Source: Nitrospirota bacterium
GTDB taxonomy: Bacteria > Nitrospirota > Thermodesulfovibrionia > Thermodesulfovibrionales > Magnetobacteriaceae
Length of the DNA: 7,392 bases
Direction: 5' to 3'
NCBI GenBank assembly: GCA_015233485.1
Contig: JADFXO010000193.1
Location: 1 to 7,392, forward strand
The notes below the pieces were generated by a model, which was given only the letters and a program-made list of their open reading frames with translations, was not told the origin of the DNA and searched no databases. Below are positions 5,835 to 7,392 of the stretch, one piece after another. How positions within the stretch are numbered: position 1 is the stretch's first letter; the number at the start of each line of letters is the position of its first letter. The translations under genes and the position numbers were made by a program.

Positions 5835-7307
5835 ATGTCGATGAGTATTTACAGGGCAGCAGTTTTATTCTTACTACTGTTGATATTGCCTATGAAATCG
5901 GAGGCATTATTAAATACAAGTGAAGATACGGAAGGAAAAAGCGAAGTGCCAGGCACGCTGCAAAACAATCTGATGCACCGCAGCATAAGCGATCTATCCA
6001 CTAAGGGCATAACATATTCGGAATCAGTAAGGGAGCATTCTTTTATAAGGGCGCCGTTACACCCGCCGCCAGACCAGGAAGACACCGATGGCTCTATCAG
6101 AAAGGAAGCGATGCTCTTACAGGGCGGATTTAAAAGATTCACGCAGTACGGCGACGATACAAACGCGGCAGAGGCGATTTCAGCGCAATTAACATTTTTC
6201 GCAGATACGATAAAGAAAAAATTCAACCAATGGCTGGTCAAAGGCTCAAAATACCTGCCGGTTATGAAGAAAATCCTAAAGCAAAATAATTTGCCCGAAG
6301 AACTTGTCTATTTGCCATTGATAGAAAGCGGCTATAATAATCTGGCAAAGTCCGCGGCCCAGGCAGCCGGACCGTGGCAATTCATACCAGGGACGGCTCG
6401 TGATTACAATTTAAAGGTAAACTATTGGGTTGACGAGAGACAGGATCCGATAAAATCCACGTATGCGGCATCAAAGTATCTTAAGTTTCTCTACGAGAAG
6501 TTCGGCACGTGGGATTTGGCACTAGCGGCATATAACGCCGGCGAGGTTAAAATAGAAAAGGCAATGAAAATGGCAAACACGGACAGTTATTGGAGCCTTA
6601 TCACAACCGGGCTTATAGCAAAGGAGACAAAGCTGTTCGTACCCAGGTTCATAGCGGCAAAGGAGATAGCGATAGAGCCAGAAAGGTATGGGTTTAACGA
6701 TATCGAATATGAAACCCCCCTTGAGTATGACATCGTGGCTGTAAAACCTCCGGCTACAATAGATTTTATCGCAAAGGCGTCGGGAACATCGACAGCGAAA
6801 ATAAGGGAGCTGAATCCAGAGTTGAAACAATGGTGCATTCCACCCGATGTGTCGAAATACCGGTTGAGAGTGCCACAGGGCACGAAGGATGATTTCAGGC
6901 TGATATATGAAAACACACCGGAACACCAGCGTTATCTGCTGGATAATTATCGGGTGAGGAAGGGTGACTCGCTGAGGAGGATATCGAATAGATTACACAT
7001 ACCGCAGGACATTCTGTGCGAAATTAATGGAAAATCCCTGAACACAAAACTCAGGGAAGGGACATTCGTATTTCTGCCGCCATCTGGCATACAACATAGA
7101 GACTTAACACAAAAGGAAGTAAAGCAGAAAAATGTAAAATATCATGATGCGAAACATAAAGACATAAGATATCAGGTTGCGAAGCTAAAACATCAGAATG
7201 CTAAACATAAAGATGTAAAACATCAGGACACGAAGCATAAAAATATAAGACATCATGATGCGAAGCTAAAACATCATGATACTAAGCGCAAAAACGTAAA
7301 GACGTAA
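5835..7307 (+). CDS. mltD: MltD-like lytic murein transglycosylase with LysM domain and Lys/His-rich repeat tail
   Basis: Predicted periplasmic enzyme, 490 residues, cleaving the MurNAc-GlcNAc bond of peptidoglycan with formation of 1,6-anhydroMurNAc. Residues 1-24 are a signal peptide (hydrophobic 8-20, SEA end). There is no lipobox cysteine, unlike E. coli MltD. The SLT domain (about 136-250) has catalytic Glu164 in PLIESGYN, GPWQFIPGTA (179-188) and ALAAYNAG (229-236). ETKLFVPRFIAAK (264-276) continues as in MltD. Residues 299-346 look like a degenerate LysM, and 371-415 (YRVRKGDSLRRIS onward) a clear LysM for glycan binding. Residues 419-490 are an unusual tail of Lys/His-rich repeats, absent from typical MltD. 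The start at 5835 is chosen for its AAGGAGG site and the signal peptide. The gene is apparently monocistronic, divergent from pgi. Whether it is the true mltD orthologue is not proven. Confidence 0.92.
   Translation: MSMSIYRAAVLFLLLLILPMKSEALLNTSEDTEGKSEVPGTLQNNLMHRSISDLSTKGITYSESVREHSFIRAPLHPPPDQEDTDGSIRKEAMLLQGGFKRFTQYGDDTNAAEAISAQLTFFADTIKKKFNQWLVKGSKYLPVMKKILKQNNLPEELVYLPLIESGYNNLAKSAAQAAGPWQFIPGTARDYNLKVNYWVDERQDPIKSTYAASKYLKFLYEKFGTWDLALAAYNAGEVKIEKAMKMANTDSYWSLITTGLIAKETKLFVPRFIAAKEIAIEPERYGFNDIEYETPLEYDIVAVKPPATIDFIAKASGTSTAKIRELNPELKQWCIPPDVSKYRLRVPQGTKDDFRLIYENTPEHQRYLLDNYRVRKGDSLRRISNRLHIPQDILCEINGKSLNTKLREGTFVFLPPSGIQHRDLTQKEVKQKNVKYHDAKHKDIRYQVAKLKHQNAKHKDVKHQDTKHKNIRHHDAKLKHHDTKRKNVKT
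7089..7307 (+). repeat. In-frame tandem repeats encoding the transglycosylase tail
   Basis: Two copies of an 81-bp unit (7119-7199 and 7200-7280) match at about 64 of 81 positions by hand count. They are followed by a 27-bp partial copy (7281-7307) and preceded by a diverged 30-bp relative (7089-7118). Each 81-bp unit splits into segments of 30, 30 and 21 bp coding for 10, 10 and 7 residues. Examples are AKHKDIRYQV, AKHKDVKHQD and AKLKHHD. The 62 residues from 429 to 490 contain 17 Lys, 3 Arg and 10 His. The DNA is A-rich compared with the catalytic part of the gene, which suggests growth by slippage or unequal exchange. Confidence 0.88.
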
Positions 7308-7335
7308 AACTAATACATCAGGCCGCAGTGGGTTT

Positions 7336-7349
7336 TGTCCTATGGGACA
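7336..7349. repeat. Short inverted repeat after the transglycosylase gene
   Basis: TGTCC (7336-7340) and GGACA (7345-7349) flank TATG. No T-run follows on either strand, so a standard terminator is not supported. The surrounding sequence (GGGACAGACGTACC, 7344-7357) has the look of a dispersed or IS-associated repeat but cannot be placed. The remainder of 7308-7392 holds no gene that I can support. Confidence 0.3.
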
Positions 7350-7392
7350 GACGTACCACGATTGCCCCCGTTGTTAGAAAAAACAGGGAACT

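Noticed and set aside
6522..6926. Two overlapping minus-strand frames inside the transglycosylase
   Set aside because: They are antisense to strongly conserved SLT and LysM coding sequence and show no motifs of their own.
7119..7307. CRISPR array
   Set aside because: The repeats are contiguous and in frame with no unique spacers, and they are part of a coding tail.

Overview
The window reads as a piece of a Gram-negative bacterial chromosome of moderate GC content. It carries five full-length genes, one short membrane-protein gene, and the tip of an insertion sequence at the left edge. Signal peptides, an MltD-type murein lytic transglycosylase and a PgaB-like deacetylase chemistry point to a cell with a periplasm. 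The mix of a short (446-residue) glucose-6-phosphate isomerase, a CbiA-type cobyrinate amidase and a DUF4015 putative glycosidase would fit a Nitrospirota or former deltaproteobacterial anaerobe. That placement is inference only; no taxonomic marker is present.

Layout. Positions 1 to about 134 hold the 5' end of an IS3-family element: the first 17 codons of orfA on the minus strand, its Shine-Dalgarno, and a terminal sequence with a TATAAT hexamer. About 100 bp later begins a two-gene plus-strand unit: a secreted CE4 polysaccharide deacetylase (236-1021) and a secreted putative glycoside hydrolase with an N-terminal carboxypeptidase-regulatory-like domain (1058-2482). Together they resemble the two catalytic halves of PgaB carried on separate polypeptides. 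The second gene overlaps, tail to tail by 40 bp, the minus-strand cbiA gene (2443-3792). Upstream of cbiA on the same strand lies a 57-codon gene for a two-helix membrane protein (3873-4046) with a good Shine-Dalgarno, preceded by two RNA-type hairpins. Further upstream on the same strand is pgi (4219-5559).

A 275-bp divergent intergenic region separates pgi from a plus-strand lytic transglycosylase with LysM domains (5835-7307). It contains a TTGACA-type promoter candidate and a hairpin that abuts the Shine-Dalgarno of the transglycosylase. The transglycosylase ends in an unusual Lys/His-rich tail built from an 81-bp tandem duplication, each copy with a 10-10-7 residue sub-structure. The last 85 bp contain no gene but a short inverted repeat.

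Functionally the window combines envelope polysaccharide and peptidoglycan remodelling (deacetylase, glycosidase, transglycosylase) with central sugar metabolism (pgi) and corrinoid synthesis (cbiA). The most unusual items are the repeat tail of the transglycosylase, the uncatalogued small membrane gene before cbiA, and the split deacetylase/glycosidase pair next to an IS end. I found no CRISPR array, tRNA, rRNA or recognisable riboswitch.
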